Assembly: GCA_949295035.1 (NCBI GenBank)
Contig: CASFJO010000065.1
Location: 1 to 44,796 of the forward strand
Direction of reading: 5' to 3'
Source: an uncultured Gemmiger sp.
GTDB taxonomy: Bacteria > Bacillota > Clostridia > Oscillospirales > Ruminococcaceae
DNA: 44,796 nucleotides
The translations under genes were made by a program, and so were the position numbers. Under the pieces are notes generated by a model. That model was not told the DNA's origin, searched no databases, and saw only the letters and a list, made by a program, of their open reading frames with translations. Positions 34,601 to 42,047 of this stretch are shown piece after piece (position 1 is the first letter of the stretch; every line of letters begins with the position of its first letter).

Positions 34601-34636
34601 AACAGGCGCGCCGCAGTTCTCTGCGGCGCGCCTGTT
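34601..34636. terminator. Bidirectional terminator between metH and the XRE gene
   Basis: Perfect 16-bp stem AACAGGCGCGCCGCAG / CTGCGGCGCGCCTGTT with a TTCT loop. T-rich tails are short on the plus side (TTTG) and better on the minus side (GTTTTCTTTT). Confidence 0.85.
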
Positions 34637-34659
34637 TGTATATAAGCGAATATCAGGGC

Positions 34660-34926
34660 TTATTCTTCCGAATCGTCTTCAAACGAGTATTCGTTCAATT
34701 CGTCAAAATCAAGAAATTCCGACAGGGTCATGTTAAATGCCAGCGCGATTTTGTGCAGCGTTTTTACACGCGGATTTTTTGTAAGGCCACGGACGATGTT
34801 GTCCAGCGTAGATTGTTTTACATCGCTCATCGTTGCAAGCCTGTTGATGGCGATCCCGCGCTCTTTGCATAGCGCGCGGATTCTTTTTACATAAAGCTCT
34901 GAATATTCCAACACAATCGACCCCAT
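34660..34926 (-). CDS. Small XRE-family repressor
   Basis: An 88-residue DNA-binding protein consisting of one helix-turn-helix of the XRE/Cro type (YVKRIRALCKERGIAINRLA, VKQSTLDNIVRGLTKNP, VKTLHKIALAFNMTLSEFLD) and an acidic tail (FDELNEYSFEDDSEE). The start is uncertain: three consecutive ATGs (34926-34932) follow a weak GGGTAA, and a GTG lies 9 bases further in. It is divergent from the SLOG gene, and three matching inverted repeats fill the space between. One repeat covers its own start region, so auto-repression is expected by analogy with other compact XRE/operator units. Confidence 0.85.
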   Translation of the reverse strand: MGSIVLEYSELYVKRIRALCKERGIAINRLATMSDVKQSTLDNIVRGLTKNPRVKTLHKIALAFNMTLSEFLDFDELNEYSFEDDSEE

Positions 34927-34935
34927 CATCATCGT

Positions 34936-34951
34936 TACCCATTTTTGGGTT
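34936..34951. promoter_or_regulatory. Operator O1 of the XRE/SLOG intergenic region
   Basis: Inverted repeat TACCC-ATTTTT-GGGTT. It lies next to CATAAT (34957-34952 on the minus strand), the likely -10 of the XRE gene, and so over that gene's transcription start. Confidence 0.7.
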
Positions 34952-34983
34952 ATTATGATGATAACAGCGAAACAGGTTGAAAT

Positions 34984-34999
34984 TACCCGAATACGGGTT
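34984..34999. promoter_or_regulatory. Operator O2 of the XRE/SLOG intergenic region
   Basis: Inverted repeat TACCC-GAATAC-GGGTT. Its right end overlaps the TTGACT -35 of the SLOG promoter, and it is also near the expected -35 of the XRE promoter. Centre 48 bases from O1. Confidence 0.7.
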
Positions 35000-35027
35000 G
35001 ACTTGGCTGGGGAATTTGCGATAAAAT
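34998..35027 (+). promoter_or_regulatory. Promoter of the SLOG gene
   Basis: TTGACT (34998-35003), 18-base spacer and TAAAAT (35022-35027). It is bracketed by O2 and O3. Confidence 0.55.
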
Positions 35028-35053
35028 CCAATTACCCATATATGGGTAATTGG
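35028..35053. promoter_or_regulatory. Operator O3 (26-base perfect palindrome)
   Basis: The core TACCC-ATATAT-GGGTA (35033-35048) sits within a perfect palindrome with arms CCAATTACCCATA and TATGGGTAATTGG. It covers the predicted transcription start of the SLOG gene, and its last bases run into that gene's GGAGGGG ribosome site. Centre 49 bases from O2. Confidence 0.75.
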
Positions 35054-35063
35054 AGGGGTTGCT

Positions 35064-35510
35064 ATGGCTGTCTGTACCTTCTTTGGACATCGGGATTGCC
35101 CGTCATCGGTTCGCCCAAAACTGCGCGCCGCGCTGATTGAGCAGATTGAAAAGCGGAATGCAACCGATTTTCTGGTAGGCAACGAGGGCCGGTTCGATAC
35201 AATGGTGCAGTCTGTTTTACAGGAATTGCAGCGGGAGTATCCCGGCATCTCCTGTACGGTCGTGCTGGCGTATATGCCGCGCCGTCAGGAGAATGCCGGC
35301 CTGGCCACTCTGTACCCCGCGGGCATCGAAACGGTCCCGAAGCGGTTTGCCGTATTCTGGCGCAACCGCTGGATGCTGCGCCGCGCCGACTGTGTGATAG
35401 CTTATATGACCCACAGTTGGGGCGGGGCGGCCCGCTTTTGCGGTTTGGCCCTCAAACAGGGCAAGCCGCTCTATAATCTGGCCGAAGAAATGGCCGGATC
35501 AGAACCCTGA
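35064..35510 (+). CDS. SLOG-superfamily (DUF1273/YpsA-like) nucleotide-binding protein
   Basis: A 148-residue soluble protein with a Rossmann-like SLOG fold. FFGHRDCP at the N terminus and FLVGNEGRFDTMVQ are the expected glycine-rich sites; ADCVIAYMTHSWGGAARFCG and GKPLYNL complete the core. SLOG proteins sense or process nucleotide-derived ligands; stand-alone DUF1273 members are of unknown role, and SLOG domains also occur in defence systems. GGAGGGG precedes ATG by 5 bases. The gene is directly controlled, by inference, by the divergent XRE protein through three operators. A terminator follows, so it is a single-gene unit. Confidence 0.85.
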   Translation: MAVCTFFGHRDCPSSVRPKLRAALIEQIEKRNATDFLVGNEGRFDTMVQSVLQELQREYPGISCTVVLAYMPRRQENAGLATLYPAGIETVPKRFAVFWRNRWMLRRADCVIAYMTHSWGGAARFCGLALKQGKPLYNLAEEMAGSEP

Positions 35511-35518
35511 CAAAACAC

Positions 35519-35560
35519 AGCGCGGGACGCACCCTCTTGGCCGGGGGCGCGTCCCGCGCT
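35519..35560 (+). terminator. Terminator after the SLOG gene
   Basis: Perfect 12-bp stem AGCGCGGGACGC / GCGTCCCGCGCT, 18-base loop, then GCTGCATTTT. Confidence 0.7.
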
Positions 35561-35658
35561 GCTGCATTTTGGCGGTTTCTGCCGAACCGTGCCCCGCTGC
35601 CCGATTCCGCCTCGTTTTGCCGGTTTTCCATGGTAGGATGGGCGCGGAGGTGATACCG

Positions 35659-35745
35659 ATGCAGGCATTGGCCGGATTGCTGATAGCTGTGCTGTTTGTT
35701 TTCGCGGCGCTTCTGACGGCGGGGGAAGAGCGGAATCAGCCGTAG
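35659..35745 (+). CDS. 28-residue single-pass membrane peptide
   Basis: A short ORF, MQALAGLLIAVLFVFAALLT then AGEERNQP, with an ideal ribosome site (GGAGGTGA, 6 bases before ATG). Nearly all of it is one hydrophobic helix, followed by a short charged tail. It lies on the plus strand between the SLOG terminator and the converging uracil-DNA glycosylase gene, whose last 10 bases it overlaps. No clear promoter was found. Function is unknown; small membrane peptides of this kind include regulators of larger membrane proteins and toxins. Confidence 0.5.
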   Translation: MQALAGLLIAVLFVFAALLTAGEERNQP

Positions 35746-36305
35746 GTACGTTCACATACCTGCTGGATCTTCTCCCGCAGCGCCACAAAGTCCGCGAAAG
35801 CGTCGGGCTTTTGGCGGGGGTTGCGCAGCAGGGCAGCGGGATGCAGTGTTCCCATAAACCAGGTGCCGCTCTTTTCGGTGAACTGTCCATGTTCCTTGGT
35901 AACCGAGAAATCCGGGCGGATCAGCCGCTGGGCGGCGATGCGGCCCAGACAAACAATGATGCGGGGGCGAATGATGCGGAACTGTTCCCGCAGCCAAGGC
36001 AGGCAGGCGTCCCACTCCTCAGGCAGCGGGTCGCGGTTCTGGGGCGGGCGGCATTTCACAATATTGGTGATAAAGATGTTCTTGTCCCGGTACAGGTCCA
36101 CGGCTTCCAGATATTGGTCCAGCAGTTTTCCGCTGCGCCCCACAAACGGAAGCCCCTGTTCGTCCTCGTTCTGGCCGGGGCCTTCGCCGATAAACATGAC
36201 CTCGGCTTCGGGATTGCCCATGCCAAACACCACATGCTGGCGGGTGTCGCACAAGCCGCATTTCTTGCAGGCGGTGCAGGCCTGCCGCAGTTGTTCAAAA
36301 TCCAT
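35736..36305 (-). CDS. Uracil-DNA glycosylase, family 4 (iron-sulfur)
   Basis: A 189-residue DNA repair enzyme removing uracil from DNA. Four cysteines for a 4Fe-4S cluster are at 16, 19, 85 and 101 (CGLC, VKCRPP, DACLPW), the family 4 spacing. [17 protein letters not shown] (from residue 40) is the active-site loop, and [11 protein letters not shown] near residue 155 the second motif. GGAGGG lies 8 bases before ATG. An extended -10 promoter is 30 bases upstream. It is divergent from the pduL gene. Length is normal for the family. Confidence 0.93.
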   Translation of the reverse strand: MDFEQLRQACTACKKCGLCDTRQHVVFGMGNPEAEVMFIGEGPGQNEDEQGLPFVGRSGKLLDQYLEAVDLYRDKNIFITNIVKCRPPQNRDPLPEEWDACLPWLREQFRIIRPRIIVCLGRIAAQRLIRPDFSVTKEHGQFTEKSGTWFMGTLHPAALLRNPRQKPDAFADFVALREKIQQVCERTYG

Positions 36306-36333
36306 AAAACGGCCCTCCTTGTGTTATGTGCCG

Positions 36334-36342
36334 ATTATACCA
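36334..36342 (-). promoter_or_regulatory. Extended -10 promoter of the uracil-DNA glycosylase gene
   Basis: On the minus strand TGG-TATAAT (36342-36334). No good -35 is seen, as is usual for extended -10 promoters. Confidence 0.5.
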
Positions 36343-36360
36343 CAGTGCCGGCATTTTGTC

Positions 36361-36388
36361 TTGAAGTTTCGCCCGAATGTGCTACAAT
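36361..36388 (+). promoter_or_regulatory. Promoter of pduL
   Basis: TTGAAG (36361-36366), 16-base spacer and TACAAT (36383-36388), about 60 bases before the start. Confidence 0.65.
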
Positions 36389-36447
36389 AAGAATGGAATT
36401 GCGCCCAGGGCGGCTGGTCTGCCCGGCGATACAGGAGGAAGAGAAAA

Positions 36448-37011
36448 ATGAAATTTCTGGTAGAAACTTCGGCTCGTCATGTACATGTTACCCAGCAGAC
36501 CCTGGAAGTGTTGTTCGGCGCGGGGTATCAGCTCACCGTCAAAAAGGAACTGAGCCAGCCCGGCCAGTTCGCGTCCAACGAGCGGGTCACCGTGGTCGGC
36601 CCCAAGAAAGAACTGGCCAACGTGTCCATTCTGGGGCCCTGCCGCAGCGCGAACCAGGTGGAGTTGTCCGCTACTGACGCCCGTTCCATCGGTATTGCCG
36701 CCCCCGTGCGTGAGTCCGGTGATATCGCCGGTTCCGGCGCCTGCAAGCTGGTGGGGCCCTGCGGTGAGGTGGAACTGAGCGAGGGCGTGATCGTGGCCAA
36801 GCGCCATATCCATGTGACCCCCGAGGATGCCGGGAAGCTGGGCGTTCAGGACAAGGAGATCGTCAAGGTGGCCTGCGGTAAGGACGGCCGCAAGCTGATT
36901 TTTGACGACGTGGTCATCCGTGTGCGCAGCGACTTTGCCACCGCCATGCACATCGACACCGACGAATCCAACGCCTGCCTGGGTGGCAGCGAGGGCGAGA
37001 TCGTCCGCTGA
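36448..37011 (+). CDS. pduL: PduL-type phosphotransacylase
   Basis: A 187-residue zinc enzyme exchanging CoA and phosphate on acetyl or propionyl groups, the alternative to Pta. Both metal-binding HxH motifs are present (SARHVHV at the N terminus, AKRHIHVTPEDA in the second half), as are the paired beta-barrel repeats (LGPCRSANQVELSATDAR, then EGVIVAKR). The encapsulation peptide that targets PduL to microcompartments is absent, and no microcompartment gene is near, so it should act in the cytoplasm. Coupling to acetate kinase for ATP from acetyl-CoA is the likely role. AGGAGGAA precedes ATG. It is a single-gene unit with its own promoter and terminator. Confidence 0.93.
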   Translation: MKFLVETSARHVHVTQQTLEVLFGAGYQLTVKKELSQPGQFASNERVTVVGPKKELANVSILGPCRSANQVELSATDARSIGIAAPVRESGDIAGSGACKLVGPCGEVELSEGVIVAKRHIHVTPEDAGKLGVQDKEIVKVACGKDGRKLIFDDVVIRVRSDFATAMHIDTDESNACLGGSEGEIVR

Positions 37012-37032
37012 AAGATTCTGCTACGGTATTTG

Positions 37033-37072
37033 GGCCGGGCGGGCAGGTGGTTGGCTGCCCGCCCGGCCTTTT
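37033..37072 (+). terminator. Terminator after pduL
   Basis: Perfect 14-bp GC-rich stem GGCCGGGCGGGCAG / CTGCCCGCCCGGCC, 8-base loop, then TTTT. Confidence 0.85.
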
Positions 37073-37083
37073 GTTGGCCGCTC

Positions 37084-37112
37084 TTGCAATTTGCGGGCGT
37101 TTGGTATATAAT
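37084..37112 (+). promoter_or_regulatory. Promoter of the SRP RNA gene
   Basis: TTGCAA (37084-37089), 17-base spacer and TATAAT (37107-37112), placing the start near 37119. Confidence 0.75.
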
Positions 37113-37122
37113 AGTTCGTGTT

Positions 37123-37304
37123 CGGACAGAGCCGGCATCGGTGCGCTGTTCGGCATACGGATGCGGGTCCTGTGCGACGGGGCTCCATGAACCATGTCAG
37201 GCGGGGAACCGAGCAGCATTAAGTGGCCCGCCCTGTGCGCCGCAGATCGCCTGCATCCGTATGCCGAGCCACGCACCCGTTTTCGCGGGCGCTGTCCGTT
37301 TTTT
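37123..37304 (+). ncRNA. ffs: Signal recognition particle RNA
   Basis: The core (about 37165-37250) carries the Ffh-binding domain: ACCATGTCAGGC then GGGGAACCGAGCAGC, the conserved symmetric and asymmetric loop sequence capped near GGGGAACC. It is flanked by paired arms GTTCGGCATACGGATGC and GCATCCGTATGCCGAGC. Pairing continues outward through CGGTGCG/CGCACCCG to CGGACAG (37123-37129) / CTGTCCG (37292-37298), ending in TTTTTT. The RNA guides Ffh to ribosomes making membrane and secreted proteins. Ends are inferred from promoter and T run; the mature RNA may be trimmed to the core. Confidence 0.9.
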
Positions 37305-37333
37305 GTACGGCTTTGCAAGGGAGGTGTCCGCCT

Positions 37334-39031
37334 GTGTACCAGGCATTGTACCGCAAATGGCGGCCGGCTGTCTTTGAAGATGTGGTGGGGCAGAGCGCGA
37401 TCGTGTCCGCGCTCAAAAACCAGGTGGCCACCGGCCGGGTAGGCCACGCCTATCTGTTTACCGGCACCCGCGGCACCGGCAAGACCACCTGCGCGCGCAT
37501 CTTTGCCAAGGCGGTCAACTGCCTCGATCCTCGACAGGGCGATCCCTGTGGGGAGTGCGCCATCTGCCGCGGAGTGGACAAGGGCAGCATCCTGGACGTG
37601 ATCGAGATCGACGCCGCTTCCAACAACGGGGTGGACAGCGTCCGCGATCTGCGGGACGAGACCGCCTATACCCCTGCCATTTGCCAGTATAAGGTGTATA
37701 TCATTGACGAGGTGCACATGCTGTCTACAGCGGCCTTCAACGCGCTGCTCAAAACGATGGAGGAACCGCCCTCCCATGTGATCTTCATCCTGGCTACTAC
37801 CGAAATCCATAAGGTGCCGGCCACCATCCTGTCCCGCTGCCAGCGGTACGATTTCGGCCGCATCCGCCCGGAGGATATCGCGGGCCGGGTGCGGTATGTG
37901 GCCGGGCAGGAGGGCCTGGAACTGGACGAAGGGGCGGCCATGCTCATTGCCCGCCTGGCGGACGGCGCGTTGCGGGACGCGCTCTCCATTCTGGACACCT
38001 GCGCGGGCATGTCCAAGCAGATCGACCAGGATCTGGTACGCCGCATGGCCGGCGTTACCGACCGCAGCTATCTGTTTTCCATCAGCGACGCGGTGGCGGA
38101 AAAAGATCCCTCCCGCGCGCTGGCGGAGGTCGCCCGGCTGCGCCAGCAGTCGGTGGATTTGCGCCGCCTCTGCGAGGAGTTGATCGGCCACTACCGCAAC
38201 CTGATGCTGGCCGCCATGCCCGGCGGCAAAGTTCTGCTTACCGGCGTTTCCGGCGAGGAGGAGGCTCTGTACCTGCAAAAATGCAGCCAGGTGCCCCTGG
38301 CCAAAGCGGTGCAGGCCATTCGGTCGCTGGGTTCCGCGCTGGAAAAGATGAGCCGGGGCACCGATCCCCGGATCGAGTTGGAGTTGGCGCTCTTCTCTCT
38401 TACCGAGGACACCGCCGCGCCCGCTCCCGTCACCGTTCCGTCTCGCGCGGCGTCTGCTCCGCCGGCACAGCCCGCTGCCGCCCAGCCGTTTGCGGCGGCC
38501 GCCGCGCCTGAGCAGCCATTTATCCACAGCGCCCCGCCTATTCAGGCCGCGCAGCCGGTGCGGCAGGCTCCGGCTCCTGCGGCTTCTTCTGAAAAGTCGC
38601 AGGAGCCTCCGGCGCAGCCCACCCAGTCCTGGGCGGCGGATGTGCCCTTCGCCCCGGTGGCAAAGCGGGGGACGCCCCAGCCGCCCGCCGGCGAACCGCA
38701 GCTGTTTCCCCAGTGGGGCAAGGTGCTGGAAGAACTGGAAAAAAACAAGGAATCCATGCTCTTTGCCTATCTGGAACACTCCAAGGCCTATTTCGACGGT
38801 CGGCGTGTGCTGATCGACGCGGGCAATACCTTCCGGGACTTCATCCGGGTCAACAAGGATGCCCAGCAGCTTATCAAGCAGACCATCCAGAATTGTGTGG
38901 GGGTCCGTTGCGGAATCGGTCCCTATGATCCCCCAAAAACGGAGGGCCCATCCGGCGCGCAGGTGCTGGACGATACCCTCAAGACCCTGAAACAACAAGG
39001 GGTACCCGTGATTTACCACGATAAAACATAA
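37334..39031 (+). CDS. dnaX: DNA polymerase III subunits gamma/tau
   Basis: A 565-residue AAA+ clamp-loader subunit. YQALYRKWRPAVFEDVVGQ opens the protein. Walker A is GTRGTGKTTCARIFAK, followed by four zinc cysteines (C-x8-C-x2-C-type, NCLDPRQGDPCGECAIC), Walker B/DEXX IIDEVHMLS and sensor 1 FILATTEIHK with SRCQRYDF. The collar domain follows, then an Ala/Pro-rich linker (about 385-470) and a C-terminal tau-like domain. The start is GTG 37334 behind GGGAGGTG. Reading further upstream would run into the SRP RNA. The gene follows the SRP RNA terminator by 30 bases with no separate promoter seen, so it may rely on read-through. Gene order ffs-dnaX-ybaB-recR is widespread in Firmicutes. Confidence 0.95.
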   Translation: MYQALYRKWRPAVFEDVVGQSAIVSALKNQVATGRVGHAYLFTGTRGTGKTTCARIFAKAVNCLDPRQGDPCGECAICRGVDKGSILDVIEIDAASNNGVDSVRDLRDETAYTPAICQYKVYIIDEVHMLSTAAFNALLKTMEEPPSHVIFILATTEIHKVPATILSRCQRYDFGRIRPEDIAGRVRYVAGQEGLELDEGAAMLIARLADGALRDALSILDTCAGMSKQIDQDLVRRMAGVTDRSYLFSISDAVAEKDPSRALAEVARLRQQSVDLRRLCEELIGHYRNLMLAAMPGGKVLLTGVSGEEEALYLQKCSQVPLAKAVQAIRSLGSALEKMSRGTDPRIELELALFSLTEDTAAPAPVTVPSRAASAPPAQPAAAQPFAAAAAPEQPFIHSAPPIQAAQPVRQAPAPAASSEKSQEPPAQPTQSWAADVPFAPVAKRGTPQPPAGEPQLFPQWGKVLEELEKNKESMLFAYLEHSKAYFDGRRVLIDAGNTFRDFIRVNKDAQQLIKQTIQNCVGVRCGIGPYDPPKTEGPSGAQVLDDTLKTLKQQGVPVIYHDKT

Positions 39032-39044
39032 AGGAGAAACCAAT

Positions 39045-39383
39045 ATGAAAGCAAGACTGCCTCAGGGATACGGCAAACCCGACGTGAACGCGCTGATGCG
39101 CCAGGCCCAGAAGATGCAGGAGGACATGAAGGCCAAGCAGGAGGAGCTGGAGCAGAAGGAGTATACCGGTACCGCCAGCGGCGGCATGGTGCAGGTCACC
39201 ATGACCGGCAAGCATCAGGTCACCGCCATCAAGATCCAGCCGGACGCCGTGGACCCGGACGACATTGAGATGCTGGAGGACCTGGTCGCCGCCGCGGTCA
39301 ATGACGCGGTGCGCGCGGCGGACGAGGACGCCGAGGCCGAGATGGGCAAACTCACCGGCGGTATGAACATTCCCGGTCTTTGA
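39045..39383 (+). CDS. YbaB/EbfC-family nucleoid-associated protein
   Basis: A 112-residue DNA-binding protein. Helix 1 is NALMRQAQKMQEDMKAKQEEL, then EYTGTASGGMVQVTMTGKHQ and the EMLEDLVAAAVNDAVRAADE helix, the usual alpha-beta-alpha layout. A Gly/Met-rich C-terminal tail (KLTGGMNIPGL) is standard. AAAGGAG precedes ATG by 9 bases. It lies between dnaX and recR, the normal place for the gene, and is co-transcribed with both. Confidence 0.94.
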   Translation: MKARLPQGYGKPDVNALMRQAQKMQEDMKAKQEELEQKEYTGTASGGMVQVTMTGKHQVTAIKIQPDAVDPDDIEMLEDLVAAAVNDAVRAADEDAEAEMGKLTGGMNIPGL

Positions 39384-39412
39384 TCGCCGGGCAGCAAGGA
39401 GGAACACCATCC

Positions 39413-40012
39413 ATGGGGTATAACGCCGCGCCGCTGGAGCGTCTGGTGGAACAGTTTTCCAAATTTCCGGGAATAGGCCGCAAGGGGGCTACCCGAATGG
39501 CATATCAGGTGCTGAGCATGGATGCGAAGGAGGCCGCCGAGTTGGCCAGCGCGATCCAGGACGCCCATACCAAGCTGCACCGCTGCCGGATCTGTCAGGA
39601 TTATACGGAACAGGAAGTCTGTCGCATCTGTTCCAATCCAAAACGGGACCAGTCGGTCATCTGCGTGGTGGAAAGCCCCCGGGACGTGTCTGCGTTTGAA
39701 CGCACCCGGGAATACAACGGCTTATACCATGTACTGCATGGTCTGATCTCGCCTATGGACGGCGTCGGCGCGGAGCAACTGTGCATCAAAGAGTTGCTGG
39801 CCCGCCTGCAGGACGGAAAGGTACAGGAGGTCATTATGGCCACCAACCCCACTGTGGAAGGGGAGGCCACCGCCCTTTATCTGGCCAAATTGATCAAACC
39901 GCTGGGCATCCGCACCACCCGCCTGGCCTATGGCCTGCCGGTAGGCTCCAGCCTGGAATACGCCGACGAGACCACCCTGTACCGGGCGCTGTCCGGCCGG
40001 GGAGAGCTGTAA
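39413..40012 (+). CDS. recR: Recombination protein RecR
   Basis: A 199-residue ring-forming protein of the RecFOR pathway that helps load RecA at gaps. The N-terminal helix-hairpin-helix has FPGIGRKGATRMAYQVL. A zinc finger is formed by CRICQDYTEQEVCRIC, and the Toprim domain by ICVVESPRDVSAFE and GEATALYLAKLI. The C terminus has TRLAYGLPVGSSLEYADE. ATG 39413 is chosen because AAGGAGGA lies 10 bases before it and the length then matches the family; an in-frame ATG at 39380 would overlap the ybaB stop. Confidence 0.95.
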   Translation: MGYNAAPLERLVEQFSKFPGIGRKGATRMAYQVLSMDAKEAAELASAIQDAHTKLHRCRICQDYTEQEVCRICSNPKRDQSVICVVESPRDVSAFERTREYNGLYHVLHGLISPMDGVGAEQLCIKELLARLQDGKVQEVIMATNPTVEGEATALYLAKLIKPLGIRTTRLAYGLPVGSSLEYADETTLYRALSGRGEL

Positions 40013-40025
40013 GCCGACGCGGGAT

Positions 40026-40054
40026 TTGACATTTTATCCCGGATAGGATATACT
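40026..40054 (+). promoter_or_regulatory. Promoter of smpB
   Basis: TTGACA (40026-40031), 17-base spacer and TATACT (40049-40054), one of the best promoters in the window, about 30 bases before the smpB start. Confidence 0.8.
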
Positions 40055-40084
40055 ATACTACCAACCAGGCAGGGAGGTGACGGC

Positions 40085-40558
40085 ATGGCCGCGGAAAAAC
40101 AGAGCAGCAAGACCATCGCCGTCAACCGGCAGGCCCGGCATGAGTATTTCGTGATGGAAACGCTGGAGACCGGCATCGCGCTGGCGGGCACCGAAGTCAA
40201 GAGCCTGCGGCAGGGCACGGTCAACATGAAGGATTCCTGGGTCGATGTGGAGGATGGCGAACTGATCGTCCGCGGGCTGCACATCAGCCCTTACGAGAAG
40301 GGCAACATCTTCAATAGGGATCCCTTGCGCGCCCGTAAATTGCTGGCGCACAAGAACGAGATCCGCAAGCTGGGCCAGCAGATCAAACTGCAGGGATACA
40401 CCCTGATCCCGCTTTCGTTGTATTTCAAACGCGGGCGGGTCAAGCTGGAACTGGGCGTCTGCAAGGGCAAAAAGCTGTACGACAAGCGGGAGACCGACGC
40501 CCGCCGCGCCGCGCAGCGGGACATCGACCGGGCGCTCAAATCCCACAACAATCGCTAA
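40085..40558 (+). CDS. smpB: SsrA-binding protein SmpB
   Basis: A 157-residue partner of tmRNA in rescue of stalled ribosomes. The OB-fold core has KTIAVNRQARHEYFVMETLE, GIALAGTEVKSLRQG and LHISPYEKGN. A basic C-terminal tail (GKKLYDKRETDARRAAQRDI) enters the decoding site. GGGAGGTGA precedes ATG. It directly precedes the tmRNA gene, its working partner, with a small terminator between. Confidence 0.96.
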   Translation: MAAEKQSSKTIAVNRQARHEYFVMETLETGIALAGTEVKSLRQGTVNMKDSWVDVEDGELIVRGLHISPYEKGNIFNRDPLRARKLLAHKNEIRKLGQQIKLQGYTLIPLSLYFKRGRVKLELGVCKGKKLYDKRETDARRAAQRDIDRALKSHNNR

Positions 40559-40581
40559 AACAGGCTTCGCGCCTGTTTTTT
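40559..40581 (+). terminator. Terminator after smpB
   Basis: Short hairpin AACAGGC-TTCGC-GCCTGTT followed by TTTT, just before tmRNA. Confidence 0.65.
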
Positions 40582-40583
40582 AT

Positions 40584-40933
40584 GGGGATGTAAAGGTTTC
40601 GACGGGGAGAGGAACACGCGAGCAGCGGGTAGTGGATGGGGGCCACACTATAAACGCCTCCAAAAAAATAGCTAACAACAACAAATTAGCTGTCGCTGCC
40701 TAATTATAGGCAGCTGTCCTGCCCACGTTAGTGTTGCGTGGGGCCAGGGCATCATTTAGACACTGAACGTGAGCAGCCCTAAGCTTTGCGGGCGGCCATG
40801 ACCTCATGAAGCTACCAAAGCGTCGGCCTGTTTGCCGGCCTGGCGCGGCGGGAATGTTGTAGACAAACTGCACCCGGAGATACTCTCGTCGACTTCTTTT
40901 CGGACAGGGGTTCGACTCCCCTCATCTCCACCA
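40584..40933 (+). ncRNA. ssrA: Transfer-messenger RNA (tmRNA)
   Basis: About 350 bases. The 5' end GGGGATGTAAAGGTTTCGACGG and the 3' end GGTTCGACTCCCCTCATCTCC-A-CCA form the tRNA-like part, with 7-bp acceptor pairing (one G-U). The tag frame is GCT at 40671 to TAA at 40703 and encodes ANNNKLAVAA, with the standard Ala-Asn start and AVAA end seen by ClpXP. The region after the tag holds the pseudoknots. CCA is encoded. The 3' end is intact, and mobile DNA begins soon after. Confidence 0.97.
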
Positions 40934-41007
40934 GATGGACATTACACGAACACCTACTTTTTCAAAGGCGGTTTTGCCGTCAGGGTGTGGCTGTGATGTC
41001 AAAACAG

Positions 41008-41051
41008 AACCCGAGGGCCAAGGTACATAGTACCTTGGCCCTCGGGTTTTT
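41008..41051 (+). terminator. Terminator downstream of tmRNA
   Basis: Perfect 19-bp stem AACCCGAGGGCCAAGGTAC / GTACCTTGGCCCTCGGGTT with an ATA loop and TTTTTG. It lies 75 bases beyond the CCA end. Confidence 0.9.
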
Positions 41052-41126
41052 GTATGCTTCTGCCTTATCGGGGTTCAGTACCCAATCATAGTGAGTCGCA
41101 ACACTCTTGCTGAATATCACACAAAA

Positions 41127-41931
41127 TTAAGGTTCATCATCATCCTCAAACAAAGATTGCTGGCGAGCCTCTTCTGCCATTTCTTCCCAAGGCCATTTCA
41201 TGGTGTGATGTTTACGGTAAAACAGCAACTGTAAATCAATTGCAAAAACAGAGTCAATGGATTCGTCATAGGATATCACAAGGCTTCTTCCTGTTTCGGG
41301 CCTTTGTAGTTCAACCAATTTTTTTAGCACCGACTTTAAGTTTCCTTTTTTGATTCGAGGTTCTTTCCCGTTTGTTATAGTATATATATCGTCGCGGGAG
41401 AAACCTTTCATCAGTTGCCTATCCGTTGCATTTACAATAGCTTCCATAGACAGAGCGTATATGCCGGTTGATTTCTTTTTCCTCTGTCGAATACCAGTAG
41501 AAAGTGTCTGCGCAAACTGCTGATAGAGGCCATCCAGCTGATTTGCATAGCCCTTGGCAGCATTATCATAGAATACAGGGTTTACAATAAGGGTATTGAA
41601 ATCTTGAGTTTCCTCAATACCGGCTTCATCTTCAACTAGCCTTAACAAAAGAGATTGTAGAATCCCGACATTTCCAAAAGAGTCACATATCATATCATTT
41701 TTGATATTGTCATCAATCTGAATCTTAAGTGCCTGACTACCATTGTCAATCACTTGGCGAAGTTCGTCATCTGTCCATTCTATGGAAATTTCTTCTATCC
41801 GTCCCGTTAAATCAGGGTTCATGTAAGTAAGAAGATTTGTTTGGGTCCAGACACCTATAATAATCACTTTACAGTTATAGTCCCAAAATGTCTTCAAATC
41901 AAACCATTCGTGGATTTACAGACTTTCTCAT
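41127..41931 (-). pseudogene. AAA ATPase from a mobile element, N-terminal half deleted
   Basis: About 260 residues of C-terminal sequence remain, starting around WFDLKTFWDYNCKVIIIGVW and running through TGRIEEISIEWTDDELRQVI (late AAA+ core and lid) to an acidic end SLFEDDDEP. No Walker A or B motif is present. A separate start with GGAG and ATG at 41931 encodes only MRKSVNPRMV and stops at 41899, in another frame. The simplest reading is that this is the true start of the gene and that an internal deletion joined it to the C-terminal half. Related ATPases of mobile elements are usually near 400 residues. Low GC and minus orientation match the rep gene upstream. The exact family (TniB-like or other) is not certain. 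Confidence 0.6.
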
Positions 41932-42047
41932 AGAACTCCTTTCCCATCCCTTCCCATCCGGGATTTTCACCGGAAAATCCCGCACAAAATATCTCGGATA
42001 GGAATGGAATGAATCGAATTTACCTGAATAATTTTATCTTCTTCTTT

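Noticed and set aside
38740-38746. A-AAA-AAC slippery heptamer in dnaX that could give a -1 shifted gamma form
   Set aside because: It lies near the C terminus, and the -1 frame runs on for about 60 codons instead of stopping at once. No stimulating stem-loop was evident.
40584-41126. Attachment-site repeat of the tmRNA 3' end
   Set aside because: No second copy of the 3' end sequence was seen within the window, so integration there stays an inference.
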